Below, piece by piece: positions 1 through 9,289 of a stretch of 64,000 bases of DNA. Every line of letters begins with the position of its first letter. Within the stretch, counting starts at the first letter, position 1. The DNA lies in assembly GCA_963744915.1 (NCBI GenBank), contig CAVUUY010000020.1, positions 69,006 through 133,005 on the forward strand. The letters run 5' to 3'. The position numbers and the translations under genes were made by a program. The notes beneath the pieces were generated by a model. That model searched no databases and had not been told where the DNA came from. It saw nothing but the letters and a program-made list of their open reading frames with translations. The DNA comes from DATAFF01 sp963744915 (GTDB lineage Bacteria; Pseudomonadota; Alphaproteobacteria; Rhizobiales; Aestuariivirgaceae).

Positions 1-583
1 CGATCAGCGCGCTCACAGCCGTCGCCAGGCCGGCGACGGGAAGCATCTCGACATCGCGGCTGCGGCGAACGGCAACCGTCATCAAGGCCATGGCCAGGGT
101 GGCCAGCGCGGCCAAGCCGTCGCCGAGCTGCGGGCCGCCGGTGCTCGGGCCGACCATGACCCAGATGCCGAGCAGCACGAACGTGCTGGCAAGCAGCGTC
201 ACCGCCGAGGGCCGCTCGCCCGCCCACAGCCATGCCACGGCGGCAGTGAAGAACGGCATCGCGGCGTAAATCGTCATGGCATTGGCAATCGAGGTGTGCT
301 GAAAGGCCGGAATGAACAGGGTGATGGCGGCAGCGGAAAGCAAGGTGATCGCCACACCCATGCGTCCTGTCCGGCGAATGACGGCGATGGTCTCATTGCC
401 GAACCGCCACAGGACGAAGAGGCCGATGAACAGCGTACCGAACAGGCCCCGCCAGAAGACGATGGTCCACATGTCGTATGGCAGCAGCCGTACGAACAGC
501 CCGCCGGACGACCAGGCTATCGCCGACAGAGACACCAATGCGATCCCGGTCAAACGCTGGCTTGCCGCCGCCTCGTCCTGCAT
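1..583 (-). CDS. DMT (EamA) family permease, C-terminus outside window
   Basis: Reading the minus strand from the ATG at 583 gives an uninterrupted frame to the window edge, about 194 residues. It begins MQDEAAASQRLTGIALVSLS and is a run of hydrophobic helices with the drug/metabolite transporter pattern: AIAWSSGGLFVR near the N-terminus, FWRGLFGTLF, then IANAMTIYAAMPFFTAAVAW and GERPS, typical of an EamA repeat. A second EamA repeat should lie beyond position 1. It is an inner-membrane carrier or exporter with unknown substrate. It is divergent from nothing close by; the next gene, a DUF1127 protein, lies on the same strand about 80 bp upstream. The family assignment is good, the substrate cannot be read from the sequence. 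Confidence 0.85.
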   Translation of the reverse strand, partial: MQDEAAASQRLTGIALVSLSAIAWSSGGLFVRLLPYDMWTIVFWRGLFGTLFIGLFVLWRFGNETIAVIRRTGRMGVAITLLSAAAITLFIPAFQHTSIANAMTIYAAMPFFTAAVAWLWAGERPSAVTLLASTFVLLGIWVMVGPSTGGPQLGDGLAALATLAMALMTVAVRRSRDVEMLPVAGLATAVSALI

Positions 584-660
584 GGAAGCCCTTATAGGGC
601 GAGGAACCGCCGCGGGCGATGACGAATCAGGCTCCCGGGGCTGCGGCGGCCAGGTGGCCG

Positions 661-861
661 TCACTGGCGTTGGACGGGGCGCTCGGTTGCCGTCCATCCC
701 AAATCCAAACGGCTCAGACCGATATCGGCAAGCATGTGGTCGTTGAGCGACTGGAGCAGGCGGCGGTCCCGCCCCTCCTTCAGGGCCAGGCGGGCACGCG
801 CTATCAGGTCGAGACTGAGGCGGACCCATTGGCTGGACGTCTCGGGGGATACTGAATGCAT
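661..861 (-). CDS. DUF1127 small protein
   Basis: A 66-residue protein with the DUF1127 (YjiS-like) core near its C-terminal half: RRLLQSLNDHMLADIGLSR. The family consists of short, basic, often abundant alphaproteobacterial proteins; some members act in RNA turnover and in phosphate or carbon adaptation, but the role of this one is unknown. It is transcribed away from the WYL regulator at 1011, and the 150-bp region between them holds two strong palindromes (909-930 and 942-963), so the two genes may share control. Confidence 0.75.
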   Translation of the reverse strand: MHSVSPETSSQWVRLSLDLIARARLALKEGRDRRLLQSLNDHMLADIGLSRLDLGWTATERPVQRQ

Positions 862-908
862 GGCGAAAATCTCCAGGTTGTCCGATTTGCCCGACTATGG
901 CTCATCCC

Positions 909-930
909 TCCTGACAGCCTGCTGGCAGGA
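909..930. promoter_or_regulatory. 22-bp palindromic operator, copy 1
   Basis: Near-perfect inverted repeat with arms TCCTGaCAGC and GCTGgCAGGA around a 2-bp centre (CT). A second copy with the same outer arms begins 33 bp downstream. It lies between the divergent DUF1127 gene and the WYL-type regulator, which is the usual position for an autoregulatory operator. Confidence 0.6.
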
Positions 931-941
931 ACCTGACACAC

Positions 942-963
942 TCCTGACACCGTGGTGGCAGGA
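942..963. promoter_or_regulatory. 22-bp palindromic operator, copy 2
   Basis: Arms TCCTGaCACC and GGTGgCAGGA around a GT centre. It matches copy 1 in the outer arms, including the same single asymmetric position (A against G). The start-to-start spacing of 33 bp is about three helical turns, so two dimers would bind the same face of the DNA. It ends 47 bp before the start codon of the regulator. Confidence 0.6.
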
Positions 964-1010
964 GTGTTGGTCTAAGGTGTCGCCTGATCGCGAACAGGAT
1001 CGTTAGGGAC

Positions 1011-1706
1011 ATGCGCCGCGCCGACCGACTTTTCGAAATCATCCAGCTGCTGCGGCGCAAGGAATTGCTGCGGGCGCGCGAGCTCGGCGGGGCGCTTGAA
1101 GTGTCGGAGCGCACGATCTATCGCGACATCCAGGATCTCATTGCGAGCGGGGTGCCGATCGCCGGCGAGGCAGGCGTCGGCTATGTGCTGAAGGCCGGCT
1201 TCGACCTGCCGCCGCTGATGTTCAAGGAGCAGGAGATCGAGGCCTTGGTGCTGGGCGCCCGGATTGTCGAATCCTGGGCAGATTCAGAGCTTTCGACGGC
1301 GGCTTCCGACGTGCTTGCGAAGATCCAGGCGGTGATTCCGGACCGGCTGCGGGATTATATGGTGAACACCGCCCTGATGGCGCCGCCGCATCACTACATG
1401 GAGGTGATCTCGTTCGACATCGCCGCGCTGCGGCAGGCGCTGCGCAAGCAGCGCAAGGTGCATTTCAAGTACCAAAATGCGACCGGAAATGCCTCGGAAA
1501 GAACCGTTTGGCCGCTGTCCCTGGCGTATTTCGGACCGGTTTGGCTGCTCGCCGGCTGGTGCGAGCTCAGGATCGACTTCCGGACCTTCCGCCTCGACCG
1601 GATCGACGGGTTCCGGGTCGAGGCCGAGCGCTTCCGGGCGGAGCCCGGCCGCACCCTGAACGATTTCCTCAAGCGCGAGCATAGCTGGCTCGGTCCCAAC
1701 GCCTGA
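1011..1706 (+). CDS. YafY-type HTH/WYL transcriptional regulator
   Basis: 231 residues. Residues 1-60 form an HTH_11 DNA-binding domain (RRADRLFEIIQLLRR, then LEVSERTIYRDIQDL), and residues ~130-215 a WYL ligand-sensing domain (ALRKQRKVHFKYQN, WPLSLAYFGPVWLLAGWCELR, FRTFRLDRID). WYL proteins are DNA-binding regulators that often control divergent genes. Start chosen at the ATG that opens the conserved MRRADRLFEI motif. The two 22-bp palindromes immediately upstream are the obvious candidate binding sites, suggesting autoregulation and control of the DUF1127 gene. The target pathway is unknown. Confidence 0.9.
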   Translation: MRRADRLFEIIQLLRRKELLRARELGGALEVSERTIYRDIQDLIASGVPIAGEAGVGYVLKAGFDLPPLMFKEQEIEALVLGARIVESWADSELSTAASDVLAKIQAVIPDRLRDYMVNTALMAPPHHYMEVISFDIAALRQALRKQRKVHFKYQNATGNASERTVWPLSLAYFGPVWLLAGWCELRIDFRTFRLDRIDGFRVEAERFRAEPGRTLNDFLKREHSWLGPNA

Positions 1707-1767
1707 GGGAACCCCGACCCACCCTCATCGCTTACATAGAGTTTCCCAGTTTGAGGGAGGGGACAAA

Positions 1768-4700
1768 GTGAACCTTCAAACCCGCGACCAGGCACGCGAC
1801 GTTGCGCATGTTTCGAGCGACGATCTGCAACCTTTGCTTGCAGCATTGCAGGCACTCAAGCGTGGCGAAGCGGTCCGCCTGCCAGATGCCGATCCGGGCA
1901 TCACCGGCAAAATCGCCAGCGCCTTCAACGATGTGGTCGCCCTCAACACGCGCTGGGCGGAAGAGGTTTCACGGCTGTCGCGGGTGGTCGGCAAGGAAGG
2001 CAAGCTCAAGCAGCGCGCCATGCTGGGCGACGGCCAGGGGTTCTGGCGCGTGTCGGTCGAGTCGATCAATTCGCTGATCGACGACCTGGTCCACCCGACG
2101 AGCGAGGTGGCGCGGGTGATCGGCGCCGTGGCGCAAGGCGACCTCACCAAGAGCATGGCGCTCGAGGTCGAGGGCCGCGAGCTCGAAGGCGAATTCCTGC
2201 GCACCGCCAAGACCATCAACCGCATGGTCGACCAGCTCTCGACCTTCGCGGCCGAGGTGACGCGGGTGGCGCGCGAGGTCGGCACCGAGGGCAAGCTCGG
2301 CGGCCAGGCCAAGGTGAAGGGGGTGGCCGGCACCTGGAAGGATCTCACCGACTCGGTGAACTCGATGGCCGGCAACCTCACCGACCAGGTGCGCAACATT
2401 GCCGATGTGACGACGGCGGTGGCGCAGGGCGACCTGTCACGCAAGATTACCGTTGACGTCAAGGGTGAGTTTCTCACCCTCAAGAACACCATCAACACCA
2501 TGGTGGACCAGCTGCGCTCCTTCGCGGCCGAGGTGACGCGGGTGGCCCGCGAGGTCGGCACCGAGGGAAGCCTCGGCGGCCAGGCGCGGGTCGAGGGCGT
2601 GTCCGGCACCTGGAAGGATCTCACCGATTCGGTGAACTTCATGGCCGGCAATCTGACGAGCCAGGTGCGCAACATCGCCGACGTCACCAAGGCGGTGGCG
2701 GCGGGCGACCTCTCCAAGAAGATCACCGTCGACGTGAAGGGCGAGATCCTCGAGCTCAAGAACACCATCAACACCATGGTGGACCAGCTCAGGTCCTTCG
2801 CCTCGGAGGTGACGCGCGTCGCCCGCGAGGTCGGCACCGAAGGGCGGCTCGGCGGCCAGGCCGATGTGCAGGGCGTGTCCGGCACCTGGAAGGACCTCAC
2901 CGAAAGCGTGAACTCGATGGCCGGCAATCTGACCGCCCAGGTGCGCAACATCGCCGAGGTCACGACGGCGGTGGCGGCCGGCAATCTGTCGAAGAAGATC
3001 ACCGTCGACGTGAAGGGCGAGATCTCGGAGCTGAAGAACACCATCAACACCATGGTGGACCAGCTGCGCTCCTTCGCGGCCGAGGTGACGCGCGTCGCCC
3101 GCGAGGTCGGCAGCGAAGGCAAGCTCGGCGGCCAGGCGGACGTGCAAGGCGTCGCCGGCACCTGGAAGGATCTCACCGACTCGGTCAATTCGATGGCGAG
3201 CAACCTGACGAGCCAGGTGCGCAACATCGCCGACGTCACCAAGGCGGTGGCCGCCGGCGACCTGTCGAAAAAGATCACCGTCGACGTCAAGGGGGAAATC
3301 CTCGAGCTGAAGAACACCGTCAACACCATGGTCGACCAGCTGTCGTCCTTCGCCGACGAGGTGACCCGCATGGCGCGCGAGGTCGGCACCGACGGCAAGC
3401 TCGGCGGCCAGGCCGACGTGAAGGGCGTCGCCGGCACCTGGCGCGACCTCACCGAAAGCGTGAACTCGATGGCCGGCAATCTGACGGCCCAGGTGCGCAA
3501 CATCGCCGAGGTGACGACGGCGGTGGCGAGCGGCGATTTGTCGAAGAAGATCGAGGTCGACGTCAAGGGCGAGATCCTCGAGCTCAAGAACACCATCAAC
3601 ACCATGGTGGACCAGCTGCGCTCCTTCGCGGCGGAAGTGACGCGCGTCGCCCGCGAGGTCGGAACGGAAGGAAAGCTCGGCGGCCAGGCGGACGTGCAAG
3701 GCGTGTCCGGCACCTGGAAGGATCTCACCGATTCGGTGAATTCGATGGCGAGCAACCTCACCGCCCAGGTGCGCAACATCGCCGATGTGACGACGGCGGT
3801 GGCGGCCGGCGATCTGTCGAAGAAGATCACCGTCGACGTGAAGGGCGAGATCCTCGAGCTCAAGAACACCATCAACACCATGGTGGGAACGTTGTCGTCC
3901 TTCGCAGCCGAGGTGACCCGCGTCGCGCGCGAGGTCGGCACCGAAGGCAAGCTCGGCGGCCAGGCGGACGTCCAGGGTGTGTCCGGCACCTGGAAGGACC
4001 TCACCGAAAGCGTCAACTCGATGGCCGGCAATCTGACGAGCCAGGTGCGCAACATCGCCGACGTGACCAAGGCGGTGGCGGCGGGCGACCTGTCGAAGAA
4101 GATCGTGGTCGACGTGAAGGGCGAGATCCTCGAGCTCAAGAACACCATCAACACCATGGTCGATCAGCTCAGATCGTTCGCCTCGGAGGTGACGCGCGTC
4201 GCCCGCGAGGTCGGCACCGAAGGCAAGCTCGGCGGCCAGGCCGATGTGCAGGGCGTGTCGGGCACCTGGAAGGACCTTACCGAGAGCGTCAACTCGATGG
4301 CCGGCAACCTCACCGCCCAGGTGCGCAACATCGCCGAGGTGACGACGGCGGTGGCGGCCGGCGATCTGTCGAAGAAGATCACGGTCGACGTGAAGGGCGA
4401 GATCCTCGAGCTCAAGAACACCATCAACACCATGGTGGACCAGCTGCGCTCCTTCGCGGCGGAAGTGACGCGGGTGGCCCGCGAGGTCGGCACCGAAGGC
4501 AAGCTCGGCGGCCAGGCGGACGTCCAGGGCGTCGCCGGCACCTGGAAGGATCTCACCGATTCGGTGAACTCGATGGCGAGCAACCTGACGGTCCAGCTGC
4601 GCGACGTCTCCAAGGTGGCGACAGCCATCGCCGGTGGCGACCTTACGCAGAAGATCACCGTCGATGTGCGCGGCGAGATCCGCCAGATCAAGGATGTGAT

Positions 4701-7700
4701 CAATACCATGGTGGACCAGCTGTCCTCCTTTGCGGCGGAAGTGACGCGCGTTGCCCGCGAGGTCGGCACCGAGGGCAAGCTCGGCGGCCAGGCGCAGGTG
4801 AAGGGCGTATCGGGCACCTGGAAGGACCTCACCGACAATGTGAACTTCATGGCCGGCAATCTGACGAGCCAGGTGCGCGGCATCGCCAAGGTGGTGACGG
4901 CGGTCGCCAACGGCGATCTGGCGCAGAAACTGACGGTCGATGCCAAGGGCGAGATCGCAGCACTCGCCGAGACTATCAACAGCATGACCGATACGCTCGC
5001 GACCTTCGCCGACCAGGTGACGACGGTGGCGCGCGAGGTGGGCGTCGAAGGCAAGCTTGGCGGCCAGGCGAAAGTGCCCGGTGCGGCGGGAACCTGGAAG
5101 GGCCTGACCGAGAACGTCAATCAGCTGGCGGAGAATCTGACGACGCAGGTGCGCGCCATCGCCGAGGTGGCGACGGCGGTGACCAAGGGCGACCTCACGC
5201 GCTCGATCACGGTGCAGGCGCAGGGCGAGGTGGCGGCGCTCAAGGATACGATCAATGAAATGATCAGCAATCTGCGCGACACGACGCAGAAGAACACCGA
5301 GCAGGACTGGCTCAAGACCAATCTGGCCAAGTTCAGCCGCATGCTGCAGGGCCAGAAGGATCTCGTGGCAGTGAGCCAGATGATCCTGTCGGAACTGGCG
5401 CCGGTCGTCGGAGCGCATATGGCCGAGTTCTATGTGCTCGATCATTCCGCCGAGCAGCCGCGGCTCAAGCTCCTGGCAAGCTATGCCTCGAGCGGCCAGT
5501 CGGCGCATGGCAAGGTGCTCGATCTCGGCATGGGTCTCGTCGGACAATGCGCTCACGACAAGCAGAAGATCCTGCTGGCCGACCTGTCGCACAACACGCT
5601 GCGCATCTCCTCCGGGCTGATCGAAGCGATGCCGCGGGCGGTGCTGGTGCTGCCGGTCATTTTCGAAGGCCAGGTCAAGGGCGTGATCGAGCTCGGCAGC
5701 CTGAAGCGCTTCAACCCGACGCACCAGGCGTTTCTCGATCTCCTCACCGAGAGCATCGGCATCGTCATCAACACGATCGAAGCCAATATGCGCACCGAGG
5801 AACTGCTGAAGCAGTCGCAGTCGCTCGCCAACGAGCTGCAGAGCCGCCAGCGCGAGCTCCAGACCACCAATCGCGAGCTTCAGGAAAAGGCGCAGCTGCT
5901 GGCGCATCAGAACCAGGAGGTCGAACGCAAGAATCAGGAAGTCGAGCAGGCGCGGCAGGCGCTCGAGGAAAAGGCCAAGCAGCTGGCGCTGACCTCGAAA
6001 TACAAGTCCGAGTTCCTCGCCAATATGAGCCACGAGCTCAGGACGCCGCTGAACAGCCTGCTGATCCTGTCGGATCAGCTGTGCAAGAATTGCGAAGGCA
6101 ATCTGCATGCGCGGCAGATCGAGTTCGCCCGCACCATCCATGCTTCGGGCAATGACCTGCTGACGCTGATCAACGACATTCTCGATCTCGCCAAGATCGA
6201 ATCGGGCACGGTGGTGGTCGATCTCACCGAGCTTCTGCTCAAGGATCTGCATGTCTATGTGGAACGAACGTTCCGCTATGTCGCCGAGGCGAAGAATGTC
6301 GAGTTCTCGATCACGATCGACGGCGATGTCGGACCGGCGCTCGTCACCGACAGCAAGCGCTTGCAGCAGATTCTCAAGAACCTGCTGTCAAACGCCTTCA
6401 AATTCACGCATGACGGCGAGGTATCGTTGACCATCACGCCGGCCGAAAGCGGCTGGAGCGAGGACCATGAGGAATTGAACAAGGCGCAGAAGGTCGTCGC
6501 CTTCGTGGTGTCCGATTCCGGGATCGGCATCTCGCCGGACAAGCAGCAGATCATCTTCGAAGCCTTTCAGCAGGCGGACGGATCGACCAGCCGCAAATAT
6601 GGCGGCACCGGCCTTGGCCTGGCGATCAGCCGCGAGCTGTCGCGGCTGCTCGGCGGCGAGATCAGGCTGCAGAGCCGGCCGGGCGAAGGCTCGACCTTCA
6701 CGCTCTATCTGCCGACGGTGCCGAGCGCGGCGCGGCAGATGCGCGCCCGAGCCGCTGCCACCGATGCCGTGCCGCTCAGCGAGGCACGGGCGCGGGTGCC
6801 GGTGCTCGCCAATCAGCCCATCATCGTGCCGGGCGCCATCCGGACCGATGCCCAGGATGACCGCGGCACCATCGTGGTCGACGACCGTGTGCTGCTGATC
6901 GTCGAAAACGATCCAGGATTTGCCAATGTGCTGCTCGAGATCGCGCGCGACCGCGGCTTCAAGGGCCTCATCGCAGCGGCGGGCTCGGAGGCGCAGTCGC
7001 TGATCCGACGCTTCAACCCGGCAGCGATCACGCTCGACATTCACCTCCCCGACATGGAAGGCTGGCAGATCCTGCGGCAGGTCAAGGCCGACATCGCCTA
7101 CCGCCATGTGCCGGTGTGCGTCATCTCGACCGACGAGTCGCGCGAAGACGCACTGGAATTGGGGGCCTACAGCTTCGTTGCCAAGCCGATCCGGTCGCGC
7201 GACCAGGTCGAGCAGGCGCTGGACGCGCTCATCACCTTTGCAACGGCGCCGAAGAAGGAGCTGCTGATCGCTTCGACATCGCCCAAATTGCGCGAAGCGT
7301 GGCGGGAGGCGCTCAATGGCGAGGACGTCGTCGTCGCCGTGGCGAGCACGCCGGCGAGCGTGCTCAAGCGGCTGCAGGAATCGGACTATGCCTGCATCGT
7401 CCTCGATGGTTCGATGCGGCTCGAGCCCGGCGAGATCGCGCGGGCGCTGTCGAACCGTCAGCGGACGGAGCATCTGCCCGTGGTCGTCCATGAAGGACGC
7501 GGCGCGACGGTTGCCGATCACTGGAAGAGCTTCGCCGACCGGCTGACGCTGTGGCCAGTCAGGACGGAGACGGAGTTGCAGGACCAGACGGCGCTGGTGC
7601 TGCACCGATCGGTCTTCCGGCTCCCCGAGGCGCAGCGGCAGACGGTGCTGCATCGCCACAAGGTCGACGCGCCGCTCGAAGGCAAGAAGGTGCTGATCGT

Positions 7701-8049
7701 CGATGACGACATGCGCAACATCTTTGCGCTGGCTGCCGTGCTCGAGGAACATGGCATGGAGATCACTTCGGCCGACAATGGCCGGGAGGCCCTCGACATT
7801 CTCACCAGGCGGAGCGATCTCGATGTCGTGCTGATGGACATCATGATGCCCGAAATGGACGGCATCGCCACCATGAAGGCGGCGCGCAAACTGTCCGCAG
7901 GGCAGAAGCTGCCGATTATCGCGGTGACGGCGAAGGCCATGAAGGGGGATCGGGAACGATGCATAGCGGCAGGCGCATCGGATTATCTGTCGAAGCCGAT
8001 CGACACGGCGCATCTCTTGCATGTGCTCAGATCATGGCTGCATATGTGA
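1768..8049 (+). CDS. Giant soluble poly-HAMP hybrid sensor histidine kinase
   Basis: 2093 residues from a GTG start with GGGAGGGG 5 nt upstream. No transmembrane segment or signal peptide is visible, so it should be cytosolic. Order: short N-terminus; one divergent HAMP-like unit (~64-155); eleven tandem 92-residue units (156-1167), each holding two HAMP-like modules; GAF domain (~1190-1330); coiled coil (~1335-1410, rich in Q/E/L); HisKA with phospho-acceptor H1422 in MSHELRTPLNSLL; HATPase_c with LKNLLSNAFKFT, SDSGIGIS and GGTGLGLAIS; receiver with D1757 (LDIHLPDMEGW); a second, degenerate receiver-like domain with D1880; and a canonical receiver with D2024 (LMDIMMPEMDG) and K in LSKPID. 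This resembles the group III/NIK1-type kinases used for osmotic or stress sensing. A REC-HWE kinase follows 91 bp downstream and may be a partner. Confidence 0.92.
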   Translation: MNLQTRDQARDVAHVSSDDLQPLLAALQALKRGEAVRLPDADPGITGKIASAFNDVVALNTRWAEEVSRLSRVVGKEGKLKQRAMLGDGQGFWRVSVESINSLIDDLVHPTSEVARVIGAVAQGDLTKSMALEVEGRELEGEFLRTAKTINRMVDQLSTFAAEVTRVAREVGTEGKLGGQAKVKGVAGTWKDLTDSVNSMAGNLTDQVRNIADVTTAVAQGDLSRKITVDVKGEFLTLKNTINTMVDQLRSFAAEVTRVAREVGTEGSLGGQARVEGVSGTWKDLTDSVNFMAGNLTSQVRNIADVTKAVAAGDLSKKITVDVKGEILELKNTINTMVDQLRSFASEVTRVAREVGTEGRLGGQADVQGVSGTWKDLTESVNSMAGNLTAQVRNIAEVTTAVAAGNLSKKITVDVKGEISELKNTINTMVDQLRSFAAEVTRVAREVGSEGKLGGQADVQGVAGTWKDLTDSVNSMASNLTSQVRNIADVTKAVAAGDLSKKITVDVKGEILELKNTVNTMVDQLSSFADEVTRMAREVGTDGKLGGQADVKGVAGTWRDLTESVNSMAGNLTAQVRNIAEVTTAVASGDLSKKIEVDVKGEILELKNTINTMVDQLRSFAAEVTRVAREVGTEGKLGGQADVQGVSGTWKDLTDSVNSMASNLTAQVRNIADVTTAVAAGDLSKKITVDVKGEILELKNTINTMVGTLSSFAAEVTRVAREVGTEGKLGGQADVQGVSGTWKDLTESVNSMAGNLTSQVRNIADVTKAVAAGDLSKKIVVDVKGEILELKNTINTMVDQLRSFASEVTRVAREVGTEGKLGGQADVQGVSGTWKDLTESVNSMAGNLTAQVRNIAEVTTAVAAGDLSKKITVDVKGEILELKNTINTMVDQLRSFAAEVTRVAREVGTEGKLGGQADVQGVAGTWKDLTDSVNSMASNLTVQLRDVSKVATAIAGGDLTQKITVDVRGEIRQIKDVINTMVDQLSSFAAEVTRVAREVGTEGKLGGQAQVKGVSGTWKDLTDNVNFMAGNLTSQVRGIAKVVTAVANGDLAQKLTVDAKGEIAALAETINSMTDTLATFADQVTTVAREVGVEGKLGGQAKVPGAAGTWKGLTENVNQLAENLTTQVRAIAEVATAVTKGDLTRSITVQAQGEVAALKDTINEMISNLRDTTQKNTEQDWLKTNLAKFSRMLQGQKDLVAVSQMILSELAPVVGAHMAEFYVLDHSAEQPRLKLLASYASSGQSAHGKVLDLGMGLVGQCAHDKQKILLADLSHNTLRISSGLIEAMPRAVLVLPVIFEGQVKGVIELGSLKRFNPTHQAFLDLLTESIGIVINTIEANMRTEELLKQSQSLANELQSRQRELQTTNRELQEKAQLLAHQNQEVERKNQEVEQARQALEEKAKQLALTSKYKSEFLANMSHELRTPLNSLLILSDQLCKNCEGNLHARQIEFARTIHASGNDLLTLINDILDLAKIESGTVVVDLTELLLKDLHVYVERTFRYVAEAKNVEFSITIDGDVGPALVTDSKRLQQILKNLLSNAFKFTHDGEVSLTITPAESGWSEDHEELNKAQKVVAFVVSDSGIGISPDKQQIIFEAFQQADGSTSRKYGGTGLGLAISRELSRLLGGEIRLQSRPGEGSTFTLYLPTVPSAARQMRARAAATDAVPLSEARARVPVLANQPIIVPGAIRTDAQDDRGTIVVDDRVLLIVENDPGFANVLLEIARDRGFKGLIAAAGSEAQSLIRRFNPAAITLDIHLPDMEGWQILRQVKADIAYRHVPVCVISTDESREDALELGAYSFVAKPIRSRDQVEQALDALITFATAPKKELLIASTSPKLREAWREALNGEDVVVAVASTPASVLKRLQESDYACIVLDGSMRLEPGEIARALSNRQRTEHLPVVVHEGRGATVADHWKSFADRLTLWPVRTETELQDQTALVLHRSVFRLPEAQRQTVLHRHKVDAPLEGKKVLIVDDDMRNIFALAAVLEEHGMEITSADNGREALDILTRRSDLDVVLMDIMMPEMDGIATMKAARKLSAGQKLPIIAVTAKAMKGDRERCIAAGASDYLSKPIDTAHLLHVLRSWLHM
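2233..5268 (+). repeat. Eleven tandem 276-bp repeats encoding HAMP units
   Basis: Exact 276-bp (92-codon) periodicity: 11 units fill 3036 bp with no indel between them. Each encodes the pattern QLxSFAxEVTRVAREVGTEG, LGGQA, GTWKDLT, NLTxQVRNIA, TAVAxGDL and VKGEI...NTINTMV. Units 2-10 of the protein are nearly identical; the last two (from about 4717) are more diverged. Units at 2785 and 4165 share the otherwise unique LRSFASEV, and the units after them share QGVAGTWKDLTDSVNSMAS, so a five-unit (1380-bp) block appears to have been duplicated. Confidence 0.95.
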
Positions 8050-8140
8050 TGGGGAGGCGAGTGATGCGACACCGTCGGGCCTCGCCCTCTCCATGGGGAG
8101 GAGTGCCGAGGCCTTCGAAAGACCGGCCGGACGAGGTTTC

Positions 8141-9289
8141 ATGACCGACCAGCCTTCGGCCAGCATCCTCGTCGTCGACGATCTCGAGGAGAAGCATCTC
8201 GGCTACCGCACCATCCTCGAGGAGCTTGGCGAGCCGGTGGTGTGCGTGTCGTCGGGGCGCGAGGCGCTGCGTCATCTTCTGGTCAAGGAATTCGCCGTGA
8301 TCCTGATGGACGTCAACATGCCGGGCATGGACGGGTTCGAGACCGCCGCCCTGATCCGGCAGCGGCGCAAGGACCAGCACACGCCGATCATCTTCATCAC
8401 CGCCTGGGCCGACGAGGTGCAACAGGCGCAGGGCTATTCGCGCGGCGCGGTCGACTACATCCTGTCGCCGGTGGTGCCGGAGATCCTCTGTGCCAAGGTC
8501 AAGGTGTTCGTCGATCTCTATCGCATGCGGGCGGAGCTGGCGCGTTCGAACACCCTGCTCGAACAGCGGGTGGCCGAGCGGACGGCCGATCTGTCGTCGA
8601 CCAACGAACGGCTGCAGCGCGAGATCATCGAGCGGCAGCGCGCCGAGCAGCGGCTCAATCTTCTGGTCGGCGAGCTGTCGCATCGGGTCAAGAATCTGAT
8701 CACCGTAATTCAGGCGATCGTTCGCCGCACCGTGGTGGCGGGCCGGACCCCCGACGACTCGCGCGAAGTGCTGGTCAATCGGCTGGCGGCACTCGGTACG
8801 GCGCATGATCTGCTGGTCGAGGCCAATTGGCAGGGCGCGCCGATCGACCGGGTGATCGGCTCGGAGGTGATCGGATTCTCCGAACGGGTGAATGTGGAGG
8901 GGCCACCGGTTCTGCTGAGCGCGCTCGGCTCGCAGAACATCGCGCTGCTGGTGCATGAGCTGGCGACCAATGCCTCGAAATATGGCGCGCTGTCGCGGCC
9001 GTCGGGATCGATCGAGATCCAGTGGTCGATCGAGAACGAATCCTCACGCAGCCTGAAGTTCCTGTGGCGCGAGTCGGGTGGTCCGCCATGCAGCCCGCCC
9101 GCTCATAGGGGGTTCGGCCTGTCCCTGCTCGACATGATCGGAACCAATCTCTCATCATCGCCGCGATTGTCGTTCAAAAGCGGTGGGTTCGAATTCGAAG
9201 CTTCGATTCCGCTCGAGCAGATCGGCGCGCCGGAACGCGACACCGGGCCGGCCTCGGCGCTGGTCTCCCCCGCCGGAGGGCTCGCATGA
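8141..9289 (+). CDS. Response regulator fused to HWE-family histidine kinase
   Basis: 382 residues. An N-terminal receiver (residues ~8-125) has acidic residues VVDD, phospho-acceptor D57 in LMDVNMPGMDG, and a T in FITAW; the usual C-terminal receiver K position is not obvious (YILSPVVPE). A short coiled coil (~140-175) leads to an HWE kinase core with H181 in ELSHRVKNLITV. The ATP-binding domain has the HWE hallmark HELATNASKYGALS and WRESGG. REC-HWE/HisKA_2 proteins are soluble and usually receive phosphate from another kinase. The start is the ATG before TDQPSASILVVDD (GAGG 4 nt upstream); a longer upstream frame carries no conserved sequence. The stop overlaps the next ATG (ATGA). Confidence 0.9.
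   Translation: MTDQPSASILVVDDLEEKHLGYRTILEELGEPVVCVSSGREALRHLLVKEFAVILMDVNMPGMDGFETAALIRQRRKDQHTPIIFITAWADEVQQAQGYSRGAVDYILSPVVPEILCAKVKVFVDLYRMRAELARSNTLLEQRVAERTADLSSTNERLQREIIERQRAEQRLNLLVGELSHRVKNLITVIQAIVRRTVVAGRTPDDSREVLVNRLAALGTAHDLLVEANWQGAPIDRVIGSEVIGFSERVNVEGPPVLLSALGSQNIALLVHELATNASKYGALSRPSGSIEIQWSIENESSRSLKFLWRESGGPPCSPPAHRGFGLSLLDMIGTNLSSSPRLSFKSGGFEFEASIPLEQIGAPERDTGPASALVSPAGGLA

Noticed and set aside
2233..5268. Regular repeats that could suggest a CRISPR or satellite array
   Set aside because: The 276-bp units are coding, without unique spacers, and encode HAMP modules; no cas genes are present.
2437..6252. A long open frame on the minus strand opposite the poly-HAMP region, about 1270 codons
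   Set aside because: It is the antisense reading of a repetitive, codon-biased gene; its sequence is a monotone H/R/L/A/G repeat with no domain, while the plus frame has clear motifs and a ribosome-binding site.
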